Positions 13,681-26,300 of a stretch of DNA of 64,000 bases are shown here, one piece after another. Made by a program: the position numbers and the translations under genes. Within the stretch, counting starts at the first letter, position 1. Each line of letters opens with the position of its first letter. A model generated the notes under the pieces. It was given only the letters and a program-made list of their open reading frames with translations, was not told the origin of the DNA and searched no databases. The DNA is from Cardinalis cardinalis (taxonomy: Eukaryota; Chordata; Aves; Passeriformes; Cardinalidae): the NCBI GenBank assembly GCA_014549065.1, contig JACDOX010000139.1:1432034-1496033 (forward strand), in the 5' to 3' direction.

Positions 13681-13746
13681 AGAGAGGACAGCAGAAATTT
13701 CTGCCTGTTTTAGCCACCCAAGATACCTCATTACCTGTCTTCAATG

Positions 13747-13785
13747 GTGATAATTGATAATTAGTGGAAGTGATAATTGATAATT
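13747..13785. repeat. Two-copy 23-bp tandem repeat
   Basis: A 16-base unit, GTGATAATTGATAATT, begins at 13747 and again at 13770, a period of 23. Each unit also contains an internal TGATAATT duplication. It is AT-rich and lies just right of the truncated LTR. No function is implied. Confidence 0.85.
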
Positions 13786-15479
13786 GAGAGGTTCATCTTC
13801 AAAATGTTTTGGACAGTGATAACAAAATTAGTACTAGAAGCTAGTTCCAAGGTAGGTTTTTGGGGCTTTTTATTTCCAAGAAAATACATCAAAAACATCA
13901 ATCCACCTGAGCTGGAAAATTATGCATTAAAGTAAGAAAACAAGCTGATACGTTCTAGCAAACTGGAAGTTAAACAGCCTCAGCTGAGTCTTGGTCCTGA
14001 TTTGGAAACTGTGTGCATTCTCCCATTCAGGTAGTCCTAGGAAGTAAGCATCTTATCCATGGAGATACAAAGCAGTGTCTTTAACTGAGCCCTTCACAGA
14101 CTTTTCTGTGAAACAGCCAGTTTTTAATCAAACTTGCTTAGGAAGGAATATTTCTGACAAAACTCAGAGAGCTTTGAGCCTCATCTAAGCCCTGCAAATT
14201 TCAGGAACTGATTGCAGTGTCCTAAGTCAATGGAATTTAAACAAGCCCTGAATGTTGCTCAGGTGCCATCGGACAGCCCCATGCTCTGAACAAAGAAATA
14301 TTTATCCCACTAGAGTAGTAAGTGCTGCTTTTCTGTAAAGCAAGGAAAATGGGGACAAAAACCTTTGTGACATAAATCTTCACCCTTTGTGAAGGTGGGA
14401 TTCAGATTCTATATGGAGCATATTCTATAATCTCAGCAACTGCCACACAGATTACATAAATATTCTTCTTCAATTAATGAAAGGAGTACTGCAATAAAGG
14501 ACACAAAGAAAACCATGTATTCAAAAATACCAAACCCAAAAGCATGTACTTGTGTAGAAGGAAAATTTTGCCACACCCTTAGAGGGAAACTACCAAGAAT
14601 CTCTAATTCTGCTTTGGTGCAGAATTTCCTTATCTTCTTGGCATACTTTACAGCCAGATGCAAGGGCAAAATCTGATGATGAAGTAAGTTAATTATCTTT
14701 AAATTGAAGTATGCAGTGTCATGATGTTATGGTAGGAGTGTGGTGTAGCGTTGTGTTTTATTTCTGTTTGTCATTACATTAAATTGTCTGAGTTGGGAAT
14801 TGCAGTAAGGGCATTAGCATTCTACAGCCATTACTGCCTTGAACACTGTCCAGCCTTTTCACTTCCCTCTCCCTCCCCACTCATTCAGTAATTCTGCTTT
14901 GTGCCTTTTTTGAATGCAAAATAGATTCTATCAGATTTCCTTCCCTCTCCTGACTGCCTTTGCTGGGAACTGCTGTAGAGAGGAAAACTGCCTCTAAGTT
15001 CTTCACCTTCTTTCAGATTTGTCATCATGGGTGACCAGTTGTTTTTTGCTCCTTTGAGTTTTGTTCGTTTTCTGTGTTGGTGAGTTGTAAAAGCCCTTAC
15101 AAACAACAAAAGTTTGAGCACTTCAATTTTCACTTATTGTTTGCATGTGTTGGAGAATCTGGGCACTCAATCTTAAAAATTAATAATTTTACTTCCACAA
15201 ATGCATATACTAATAGGGATGAGAAAAGTCAGGGGGTTCAACACGTCTATATTGGACTAACAAAAAAAAATGGGTTGGGAAATTTTTAGGTAACATGTTC
15301 CATCCTTTCTGAGTATTTTTATAATTTATGTGTCAAACTTGTTTTCTATTTCAAGCATGGATTTTATCCTCCTTTTCCAGTGGTAGTGAAATAGAATGGA
15401 TAGAAAACCCACAGTGAGGTTGGCAGAGGTCTGAATTGGACTTAGTGGAAGCTGAGTGAGCCCTGATTGCACAGACACT
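13786..15479. other. Unannotated non-coding stretch
   Basis: No gene or recognised transposon. Short open frames occur on both strands without family resemblance. The left edge of the CR1 that follows is diffuse, so some of 15420-15480 may belong to that element. Confidence 0.5.
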
Positions 15480-16080
15480 TGNGGAAGGAACCTTCTGGTT
15501 TCATCCAGCTCTACCTCCTGCCAATGGCATGATGAGCTGGGTCAGTTTGTCATGGTCTTGTCCAGTTGAGCCGTAAGCTCAAAGACATTGACTTTGCAGC
15601 TTCTCTCAGTAACTTTGCCAACAGGTGACCACATCTGATGGGGAAAAGTGTTTGTTAAGCTCCAACTGGAATTTCTCTTGTTACAACTTGTGTCTGTTGC
15701 CTGTAGCACTGCTCTGCCTCTTGTGCTTTTGCTGTGTATGTCCAAGCAGGTTTCTCTGCCTGCTCTGCAAACTACCATCAGTTTGTTGAAGACAGCCATA
15801 AGATCTCCCCTGAGATCCCTGCTTTCCTCCTCTTACGGCTGAACAAGCCCAGTGTCTGGCTTCTTACATTTGTGTGAGCCAGCACACCAGTGGTCCCATG
15901 TTATTGGTCTTCTGGTCTCATTCCAGTTTGACAGTATCTGTCTTCTACTGGAGATTCCAAAACTGGACATGGCACTCTACTTGTGGTCTAATGAGTGCCA
16001 AATAGAAGAGAAGGAGGATAAAATTATTTAGTTGCTGGGTCAAGCCTTGCTAATGCAGCTTGGTACCTGGTTATTGATCT
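15480..16080 (-). mobile_element. CR1 LINE fragment, old
   Basis: About 600 bases that follow, in order and in reverse orientation, the 3' part of avian CR1 non-LTR retrotransposons. The clearest blocks are the CTTGTGTCTGTTGCC region near 15685, the AAGATCTCCCCTGAGATCC region near 15800, the GCTGAACAAGCCCAG region near 15838 and the CCAAAACTGGACATGGCACTC region near 15956. These encode, on the minus strand, the degenerate C-terminal part of the CR1 ORF2 protein downstream of reverse transcriptase. Many substitutions and indels break the frame. It is 5' truncated, as is normal for CR1. The edges are approximate. Confidence 0.8.
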
Positions 16081-19000
16081 CAATCTCGAGGGCTCACAGC
16101 TAAACCACAATGGCCATATGTGCCAGAGAAGACAAAAAGATGGTCAGGGTGGCTAAAACCTGTCAGGGCCACTGGGGACTGACAGTTGTGTACCATCTTG
16201 CATAGACTTCAAAAGTTGCCCTGAGTAAACTGGATGAAGATCCACCATCAGTCCAGACCCGCCTGTAGCTACCAAAAAAGGTATCATTTCTAGATGTTCC
16301 AAATAGGTGGATTGAATCACTCCCCCAAAATGTTTTTTGTCTGTGTGCAGACTCCAGGGGAAACATTTAGACACTAAGATGAAATTTTGCTTTTAGGCAG
16401 CTGAATTCAGATGAGTTGACAATTCAGATGGGATCACACCATCAGGTGGTACCCTTCCACCTTAGGAGTAGAAAACAAATGTCTACACTGTTTCCCTTCA
16501 ACATAGAAACTTCTTCCCCAGCTTCAAGCCTCCAGCTCGTATCTTCAGACTGGTTGCAAATCATGGTTGTGTCTTGCCTGTGTTAGGGTATGGTAGAGTT
16601 TTTCTCATTCACTAATGTGGTTTCCTGTGCTTTGGATAGGCTTTTAGAAGTCTCAGGAGTTATTCTTCAGGGGTTTTCCAGCTGAATCTATGTAAAACAT
16701 GGCTTGCTTCTGTACTGAAGAATGCTCGGCTTTGAACGAGATTTTGCAACTATGAAATATTGGTAATGGGAGAGTGCCCAGGATGCTGGAGGCTCTAAAC
16801 AGATGCTATCCAACATCCACCTAGCCTGCTTTTGGATGTGTGGTTTGCAAACCACTGGTGAAAGAAAAGCTCAGTGAAAAGCACAACTTGCTAAGCAAGG
16901 CTAGATGGCAGGGTTGAAGGAGAAGGAATTTCATCTTCTGAAGTATTTTAGCATTGCTTTTTCCTGAAAGCAAATCCAGGAGACTCTGAGTTTAGCTGAA
17001 ATTGAAAAATCAGGGCTATGACAGTCTTACATCACGCACATGATCTGTCAAGTCAAAACAGTCTTAAGCTTGAAGTGATGCATCAGACTATGGAGAAAGA
17101 AAAGGACTCTTTCCACAGGTATCTCTTCAGTGTTTTGCCTATAAAGGTCTCTACTATTACCCTGGGCTTCAAAATCTCAGATTTCCAGCTGTTGACTTTA
17201 TTACTGTAAAACTACGTCTCTGTTTTCATGAAGTTCTGAGAAGACAATTTAATTAGGAGGTCAGGAATTGCTCTAGAAGCACCAGCAAATGACCCTAACC
17301 ATAACTACCTGTGACAGAGAATGATTGTACTTAGTTCCATTAACAGCTATTATGAAATTTGGGAAAGAAGGGAAAGAATGACAGATGGTTAACAGCTTTG
17401 TAGAGGGTGTTGATGCGGATGAGTTTCTTCCTTATCTTTGTGGGGAAGGGGGGCCACTGTCACAGAATCACTCTGAGGCTGCAGGGTGCTGGCAGTCCTC
17501 ACCAGTGTCCTGCTGCTGGGGAAGGACTTTGCTGCTGTGCAAACACCATGGGTGGCTGGCAGCAGCCCCGACCCCTCTGATTTCCAGAAGAGCACAGCTT
17601 TTCTTTCTGAGAACCTGGGAATGGCATCACACCAGCCAGCACAGAGAGTTTTAAGGCTTACTACACCCAAGCCTGATTGCTTTCTAGCTCTCTTGAAATC
17701 ACATTTACCAGAAGTAAAGATGAAAGCANATGTAAATGAGAATTTGTTTACATAGCACAAATGTCCGTGATGCAATTACAATAAATTTAGAGACAGAACT
17801 AAGAAGAAAACTCTTCTTTTATCCACCCATACTTTAATAAACTTAAGGAGGAATTTCTCTATGCAGGGAAAAAAGTGTTTAACCAAATTTGTTGCCTGGG
17901 ATCCTTTCTGGATATAATGTTCACACCTAATTTATTCTCTGTGGCTTCATTTAAATGTAGTTTAATCAAATGCTGATTTCAATCTTTTCCCAAGGGTTTG
18001 CCTCCCATCTGCCTTCTCACTTTCAGAAATACTTAGTTTCACATAGCCATGCCCAAAACCCATATCTTCTTCCTTGATGATAAATAATTTCGGCTAGCAA
18101 ACTTTCTTCACCATAAAGAAACCCCAAAATTTACTCCAAGCAAAATACTCTTGTTGGCTTGTTACAGATGTATTCACAGCTCAAGGTAAAAAACTTTTTT
18201 CACATGCTGAAAATCATATTTGCATCAATGCTAAGCTTTGCCTCCAACTCTGCAAGCCTGTTTCAAATGAACTGGTACAGGCAGTTGTGTGTACATGCAG
18301 CACACTTAGTGCTTGTTTTTGACTGGTGTGGCTGCCAGCCATGTGGTGTGGCAATGCATTATTGCCCTGCCCTTGGGAGACCTATCATGTGATTCAATAA
18401 ATATTCAGATTTAATTTGAATTTTTACTAAGATTTAAGGTCTAATTTTTAATTAGATTTAAGTACAACATTCTAGCAAATATGGTGTCTCCCAGAGACCA
18501 TCAGAAAGAACTGAATATAGAGAGTGATTTAGTTGTTTTCAGGTTGGGGGTTTTTTTTGTGTGTGTTTTGGTTTTTTTATTCTTTCTTCTTTTTTTTTTT
18601 TTTCCTGATTACACAATTTTCATGGAAATAAACTCATTGCTAGTTTAGCATTAATCTGTTCCGTGTACTTAGTGTTTATTTGCTTCAGAAGCTCAGTCAT
18701 AATATTTTATTTGCAGATTTAATTATCTCCACAGCAACTAATTTTGATTTATTAATATATATAATATATTAATATAATATTACTACTACTAATAATATAT
18801 AATATAATACTAATAGTAATTGAAACAGAGAGATTGGTACNTAGTATGCTTCTCCTAACATGCTGATAAAATAATATCCAAATAAAACATCTTTCAAATT
18901 ACTTTTAAGAAACAATGGGTGAACTTAAGGCAGCTATTGTATAGGGAGATGGGAGCTTTTCTAGACTCTTCCTGTACAACAAAATGTGTTTAGGTATTTG

Positions 19001-22000
19001 TACAAAATTTGTGTTGTGCAGCGACTGATCCAAAACTCACTGAAAATTTTGATTTCGGTGGTCTTTGGATCAAGCCCTTGTTTAAGTAATTTCTGAACCC
19101 ATTGTCAAGCAATCTTTCAGCTTTTGCATCTTTCATGTGAGAACAATTAAATTGAAAATAAACTAATTAGAATTTAATCTGCTTTTGTGGTGAGGATCAG
19201 GAAATTAAAGATTAAGATTAAGGATTGTGTTTGACTGTGGAATTTATTCAATAGTCCTCAACTCACCAAGGAACAGATTTCTTTCCCACATTGAATAATC
19301 AGGCTTTACTAATTTAAAGAACTTACTCCTAGAGCCACAAATCCAGGCTCATACANTTTCGTTAGCGAGGAAGAAGGCTAACCAGGATTGGATTTTTACA
19401 TGTAAATCCCAGGGANTACAGGAGCCCTTCCTGCCTCTGTGCTTTACACCACTCTCCCATGTAAGCCTACAGAGTGGGGCAGAAAGCCTAGAAAACATTC
19501 CAACAGTCACCTTGAAATGTTTTTTCCTGCTTATGTCTTGGTTGTGGGTTAGAACAAAAGTCTTCGGGGGCCCCTGGAGAGGAAAGCATGAAGTTCCTGA
19601 GAACACAGACATGCCAGAAAGCCTATGATGAATCTGCCCCTGAGTTTGCAGGTCTTGTCTGCTCAAGAAGGATGCTGCTCTGATGCAGACCCTTCTCCTG
19701 TGGGGTACTCAGCAGGTTTTCTTAGCAGCAATAGGGCCAAGCATGTGCGACTGCTGCTATGCAGTGCTCCCAATGTGAAAGGCTTGCTGTGCCTCACCTT
19801 GAGGAGTCACCACTGTGGCTTCTGGCAGGGCTGTGCTAGCACTGAGATCCCTGACACTGTTAGGGGGAAAAAGATTTCAAACAAACAAAAACACCAAAAC
19901 CAAACCAAACACCCNGAGGTGAATTAGTGACATTTGTGGTAGCAGTGGATACCCATGCAAGTGACTCTGAGCAATAAGAGCCTACAATAAATATTTACTC
20001 CATATAGAAATAGATATCTGTATCATATCCTCTTCTCATGGCTTGCCCCAAGAAGTCCCAAGGATTTTTTGTGTTATGGCAAGGTCAAAGACTCAACCGA
20101 GGGGCAGAACNCGGCTTCTTTTCCAGGCTGCTGTTTTAACACACAGGAGAGGGAACCTGTCCAGAGATTAGGTTGCCAGCCTTGAACTTGGAAAATTGGA
20201 TTCAGTTTTCTTTTCTGCAGCTGATTACTTATAAGACCTGAGGGAAATAATTTTGTGTTAGATTCTTCAAGGTATGATGCCCATTTGCTTTCCATGGAAA
20301 TTGGTTAAGGTTAGATGCTAAGTACCTTGACGTTCTCTGTGAGGCCTTTGAATTTGTACCTGAAAACTGGAGATGGGATGATTCATATACTTGATAAATG
20401 TCCTAACAAGTGTGAAGTTCTTATACCTAATAGCTACAGAANTCATAAATTTACTGCAGGTAGAGCTAAATAATTCCAGATGCTAATTTGACCTTTCCAT
20501 CTTGTTTGAAAGGATATTTTTGGCTGTAAAGATGAATTTCTTGTAATATTCAGATCAATGGTAAATTTTATTATTGACTTCTGTGAATCCACCAACTCTT
20601 TAAGGATTTTATTCTTATTTATATTTATTTTCCCATGATAATTGAAATAATACCTTCATTACTAGGCCTGTAAATGAGCCATACAAAAGAAACATTCAGC
20701 ACCAGTCATGACAATAAAGAATTTGTCTAGATAGAAAAGTACTGTACTTTGCAGATGGCACACAAGAAGCCAAGGCTACATTTTCACTAGAGCTTGAGAG
20801 ATTTATATTCAATCATCCTCTCAGGACTAGACACAGACTAACCAGGATAAAGTGATATTCTTGTTCTTAATACACTTCTCAGAAGGGCTTTATGTACTTT
20901 AATTCTTTGAGCAAGTTCATTCAGGGTCTCTGTGTGGCCTGATATTGTGGCATGAAGAGGTAGCCTGGGACAATGGACAGAGTTCAGAGGTGAAAATAAG
21001 GATTGCACATGGCCACAAGTTAATCTTGGAGCTTAACTGATAGCTTCTGCCTCTGAACCCCTCAGAACGTGTTGGCTGCTCTATTCATTTGACCTCTGCT
21101 TTTTGCCACCTTTTCCTTCTGTGGTTGTCTTCTTCTACCTGCCAGATGTTAATTTTTTGGCACAAACCTGCATAGTTTCTTTTCATTTCATCGTGCACAA
21201 GTACTTCAGGGAACATCATTAATGTGAAAATTTACAACAGTGTGCAGAACACTTCTTATTCTTTACTTGCTGCTGAAGAATCAGTAGAAGAAAAATGGTA
21301 TAAGATTTTTTTTTCCCTATATATTTTGGGTTTTTTTCTACTGAATATTAAAAAAAATAAAAAAAAAGGTTGATTCATGCCTCTTCCACCCAAGATGCAT
21401 TGACTTAAATTAATGGTCTTGTCAGAATAGAATTAACTTCCTGGTCACGATGAATCAAGAGGGTCCTCAACTTCATCTTCTGTGAATTTTAAGAAAGGAA
21501 TATTTATTTTTCTTGTGTACTTTCAGTCTAGGGAAGAACTGAAACTGTTCCTTTGCATTGTGCTGAATCAATCACAGGAAATAAATAGTGGTGTCAAACT
21601 GTCTTTTAGAGGACCTTTGGTACTTTATCTCACCTTACAGACGTGAGCAGTTTTTGGGTAAGTGACAGATGGATAGACACTGGTCAGCACAGGATCCAGG
21701 CACCCAAGAGAATAGCACAGTCCAATGGTAGCAAACAAAACAAGTCAGTTCTCAGCGTTCATTTTTGTAAGAATTTTCAGCATCAAGCAAATAGAATCTG
21801 CTAATAGTAGACAAGCAGTTGTTCTAATGAAGAAATCCTGATTTAACCACTTTGCTGCTGTTAACCTTAATGCTCTTCATGTTGAGAGTTGATCAGATGC
21901 TGACTTACAAGGAGTGACAGGGACACTCAGTTACACCTTTTGTCTGCAAGACTGTGAGGAGAGAGAGAAATGAGCAGACCACAGGACTGATCTTATCGTG

Positions 22001-22530
22001 ATGTGATAAAAATCTGTACAAAAAAGAAAAATGCATCTGTGCAGACTTTACCAGACTGCCTTAACGTCNCACACATTCAACATTCAGAATTATTCTGTGA
22101 ATAATTTATGCAAACATATTCCAGTGGTACAACCATTTCAGTGCATATTTGCTATTTTGGGGCTTCTGGTTGGTCAGCTATTTCCATGTGACAATTACCA
22201 GTTTCTGCATGCATGATTCTTACATGTGGCTCTTTAGGGTGAGTATATTTAAATATTTGCTGAGCTTTCCCTGTGTGCAAATAAATTTTGCTTTCAGCAG
22301 TGTACAGGGAAAAAAGAGAGAGAACTAAAACCAAGCAAAGATAAGGGGTTGCAAATATTTGAGGGGGAACATAAGTACCAGTGAAATGAAGCTCTACAGA
22401 AATTTTCACTGTTATGATGCTCCAGTTGTAAAAACTGCATTTCCAAGGGTTTAGGAGTCTACCCTTAAAGCTACACCCCAAGTCAATTTAGGGAGTGCTT
22501 GAAAGAGTGCCTGGAGCCTCAGGCAGCTCT
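16081..22530. other. Long unannotated stretch, mostly unique-looking
   Basis: About 6.4 kb with no gene, RNA or confident transposon. Notable compositional features are T-rich tracts at 18545-18605, an AT-only palindromic patch near 18750-18815 and a CA/AC-rich run near 19880-19915. Open frames stay below 130 codons and several contain an N. Single Ns are frequent here (for example 17729, 18841, 19357, 19416, 19915, 20111, 20442, 22069). It may contain conserved non-coding elements, which cannot be recognised without alignments. Confidence 0.5.
18750..18815. repeat. AT-only palindromic patch
   Basis: About 65 bases consisting almost only of A and T, with repeated TAATATAT/ATATATTA words that are mutually inverted and a short (ACT)n run in the middle. 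It could extrude or melt easily. It is likely a decayed microsatellite. Confidence 0.75.
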
Positions 22531-22690
22531 GAATCATAAACTCATAGAACAGTTGTGGTGGAAGGGACATTTAAGGATCATTTCATCCAACCCTCTGCAA
22601 TGAGCAGGGACATCTTCATCTAGACCAGGCTGCTCAGAGCCCCCTCCAGTCTGACCTTGCATGTTTCCAGGGAGCAGCCCAACAAGACTG
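22531..22690 (-). mobile_element. CR1 LINE 3' tail
   Basis: The plus strand begins with two degenerate copies of the CR1 3' terminal octamer in reverse (GAATCATA, CTCATAGAA), followed by the GGTGGAAGGGACATTTAAGG block, the CATCCAACCCTCTGCAATG block and the CTAGACCAGGCTGCTCAGAG block. This is the reverse complement of the CR1 3' untranslated end, so the element is on the minus strand and truncated at its 5' end near 22690. CR1 makes no target-site duplication, and none is seen. It lies about 385 bases left of the CpG cluster. Confidence 0.92.
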
Positions 22691-23074
22691 GGTCTCTTGC
22701 CCTTGCCAGCCCAAGAAGCAGAAAGCCATGGTGTGAAGTCCAAACTCTGGATCTCTGCACTGCCTAACAGAGCCCACCTGGCTGCAGGGATGAAAATAAT
22801 GATGGTGGTTTACTGTGATTTATGGAAACTTGTGAAAAATATATTGANTTTTCCTGCTTCTTTCCTCTCCATATATTATTCTATCCTTGCTCTTGTTTAG
22901 ATGTATCCATCTTGGGGAGGAAAAAAACCTTGGAAAAAACCACCAAAATACCAACACATCATATGAGCATAGCTTCTCATTTCTGTGCTCTATCATGTCC
23001 AGTTGCCATCCCCACATCTTGGAGACTTCAATGGTGCAATTCTTTGCCATGCAGCACACAGACAACAAAGCTCC

Positions 23075-23317
23075 CGGTGCTCAGGGCGCGACGCGCAGGA
23101 AAGGGACATTAATAAAGCCAGGGAAATTTCAGTTTTCTCTGGATGTGAATTTCGCTGTGCTCCCTCCTGCTGAGTGAATGATAATGAGGCAATCGATCTA
23201 ACCAGGTGCGGGAGGAGCTGCTCTGGGCACGGCAAAGCTTCGCGCTCCAGCGCCGTGCGCGGCGTCTGAATCTCGGTATCATCCGGGAGGAGTGACTGAA
23301 TAATAATTCTCATCTCG
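23075..23317. promoter_or_regulatory. CpG cluster, candidate promoter or enhancer
   Basis: I count 19 CpG dinucleotides in 243 bases (roughly one per 13), with GC content well above the flanks. The densest runs are GGGCGCGACGCGC near 23085 and AGCGCCGTGCGCGGCG near 23249. No other non-LTR part of the window comes close. The cluster contains an E-box (CAGGTG, about 23203) that also reads as a fair splice donor (CAG/GTGCGG), and an ATCGAT. It is shorter than a typical housekeeping island. Candidates are a minor promoter or first exon, an enhancer, or a conserved non-coding element. A 106-codon minus-strand frame crosses it but resembles nothing known, and CpG-rich DNA has few stop codons by chance. 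Confidence 0.5.
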
Positions 23318-26300
23318 TGCTAAGGCAGAAACTTGTTAAATTCAGAACCTTCTGGAATTAATGCCTTTTTTTTTTTTTTCATAGGTTCTTTGCATTTGCC
23401 AAGCTTCATTTTAGGAATTCCTTGAGCAAGGAAATGCACCTCTAAGAATTATTTGTGTAATGAATTATTTATTCATTTTCTGAAGCTTTATGGCATTAAT
23501 AAATCTTTAAATACTTAGAGATGTTGTAGATTTCTAATTTTTTTAATATTCTATATTTTAAAATAATTTTTAAAAATGGATTGTGTCCACCTTTATTCTG
23601 ACCAGGTGCTGTGGTCTTTATCACCTTGCTTTGGAAAGCTAGAGCAGAAAACCCACACATGCACGTGTGCACAGCTCTTTATAATTCTAGTTTATTTAAC
23701 CCATGAACAAAAAGCTAACACTTGATGGATGGTTTCAGCAGAGCAGCATTCCTTCTCCACAGAAGGGGAGAGAGGACCTGCTGTGGATAAGTATTGACTG
23801 GGCACAATGCTGGGGTGAGGGGATGGCNCAGTGCAAGGCACCTCCTCTCACCCTCCACTTCCTACAATCAGCATCTTGCAGAGGGGTTTTTTTTCTATTC
23901 CTCCTTTTTTTTTATTCTTTCGTTTTTTCTCTATATATGAGATGTTTTATATCTGTTCAAGATAAGTTCTTTGTTCCCTTTTCTTACAGCTTCTTTGTTG
24001 CACCCTGAAGCAAACCCTGCCCAGCTCTCAGGCTGTAATCCTTCACTGACCATCCTCAACAATTCATATTTGTGCTTTTCCCTCTGAAGTCATCCTCTGC
24101 GTGCACTTTCAAGGCCTTTGCTGTCACTCTACGAGCACATTCTCAGGGACCCCCTTGTGACATCCTGCTTAAGAACACCTAAAAAGAGAAGACACAATGC
24201 CTCATATTCATTTGTGTCTCAATCCAGGAAACTTCGGCTCAGCTTTAAATATATGCTGAAACAACTTTTCCAGTATTTGATTAATGTATTTTAAGTTGTC
24301 ACTGGAATGACATCTTTTCCTCTTCCTCTTTGAAAGGATTTTATCTGATCTTTTCACTCTTCTTTGTGCCTAGAAACTTCCATAGGAAGCTCTGCTGAGA
24401 AACATATGTACACATGACTCGAAAACCATCTGCTTCTCTGTCACCTGAAAGACTTTGCACAGAAAGCTAATGCATAATTTATCATATACATTTTTTTTTG
24501 TCACATTTGGAAGTGCTTTTTTACCTTTGCTTTATAAAGGGGAAGATGCTTTTCCTGGACCAAAAAGCTTAAAAATCTTAGTACCACAGATAGCAATTTA
24601 TATTCCTGGCTTGGGCAGCATCTGTTCTGTACCTGGCACAGTGATGTCCCTCTGTAGCTCCAGCAGTGCAACCCCAAGCCTGCAGGTTTCATCTACTTTT
24701 ATTGGATGCAGTCTTCAGAAGTCTGGTCTGCCTGTTACAAGTAACTAGTGACATGAATGGGAATATAAATCACCTTAATAACTATTTTCAAGGCTTCTGT
24801 AAGGCAGTTTAAATGCAGCCCATTGCTGTATCACTGGGGCTCCACCCAGCATGNAGCCAGGTGAGGAAGCAGGTCCTTGGGGTGCAGGATGCTGTCCTGC
24901 ACAGATAGCATCACTGCCCTTGCAGTGACATCCTGTAAGCTACATGGAGCAAATACTGTGTGCAAAATGTGCCTGGCAGACAGAAAACTGCTTGCAGACA
25001 GAAGGATGCAGAAGTAATTTGGGCTTGACAAGCCTGCTGTCTAAAGAGAGGGTCTCCAGACTTGGTTCTCATTCTGTTTCACTCATGACAACATTGGGAA
25101 TTGATGCTAGTTCTGGTGATAAGGTTTTAAGACTTTAATCTATGTTAATTACCAAAGAATACAAGGGTCTTTGAAAATGGATATTTGAGTATTATGTTCT
25201 CTGAACAAGTGCAGTTGTCTTTCAGTACCATATCAAGGATGTTGACTGTGACTCCACAGATTCAAAAGAGAAAAGTTTAGTAGATATAAAAATACTTTTA
25301 TATTCCTTATTTAGGATTTGTTGAAAAGCAGCTGTTGAGGGCACCAGGCCACAGTGGGTGAATCTGAGATATAGCTTTGACTGTAGAGTTTTGACTTGTG
25401 CTTCAGCTATGAACCTGAACCACACAAAGTGAAACCCCCACCTGTTTGTGCCACGTGCTGAATAGTAACTTGACACAATATCATGGTTCTAAATCTGAAC
25501 ATGTTCTTTTGGGAACTGCTTACATCAGTGTGGGAATAGGTGTGAGGATGCCACTGCATGCACATTACCTAGCTTTACGTAAGATCTTCTTTCAGGAACT
25601 TGTTAAGCCAGTGGCTGCAGTGCCTTTGCCTTTTGACAGTGCTATTTCTGCTTTATTACTGTCTTACTGTATAGCACATGGAGATTTTTTATAAAATATG
25701 ACTAAACATAAATTGTACCATTACATATTGAAAGTTATTCTGCCACCATGCTAAACATGAAAAAGCAAATGTTTCCCTCTTAAGTTCTCTTTCTCCTGGT
25801 TATATCTTTGGACCTTTCTAGTAAACTGTAGCATAGTAATTTGAGTTTCCCTGGACTATTAAATGTTGTTCTAAATCACTCTATGTCCCCCTACATGGTC
25901 TTAAGCAAGTTTTTATATCATTGTCAAGGTTTTTGGCTGTCATGTATGCTGTGGAATGTGCTAATAACCGCTGAAAATATCACTCCTTATTACATTAGTC
26001 TACTTACAGTTTTCCTGACAGTACAAAAATGATACTCTTAAGCTCTTGCATGCATATCAAAGTGCTCTGCTCCCTGTCTTTACTTTGTCATTTCTGTTAT
26101 TCCTCCATTACAAACAAATTCTCTTGTTTGCTGTTGTGTCAAGAAGACTATTTCTCTTTTGGCTCTAGAACACACAGTGTGTTACTTGATTTTCATGAAA
26201 CAACCAGCAGGTTTGAGGGGATACTAGGGGTCTTTTTTATTGATTACATTGTTTATTAATTCCACATAAGATAGAGGCATTCTGTGATGGAGCCACAGCA

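Noticed and set aside
22993..23313. 106-codon minus-strand frame through the CpG cluster as a coding exon
   Set aside because: CpG-rich sequence lowers stop-codon frequency by chance, and the translation has no recognisable family features. Only the regulatory interpretation was kept.
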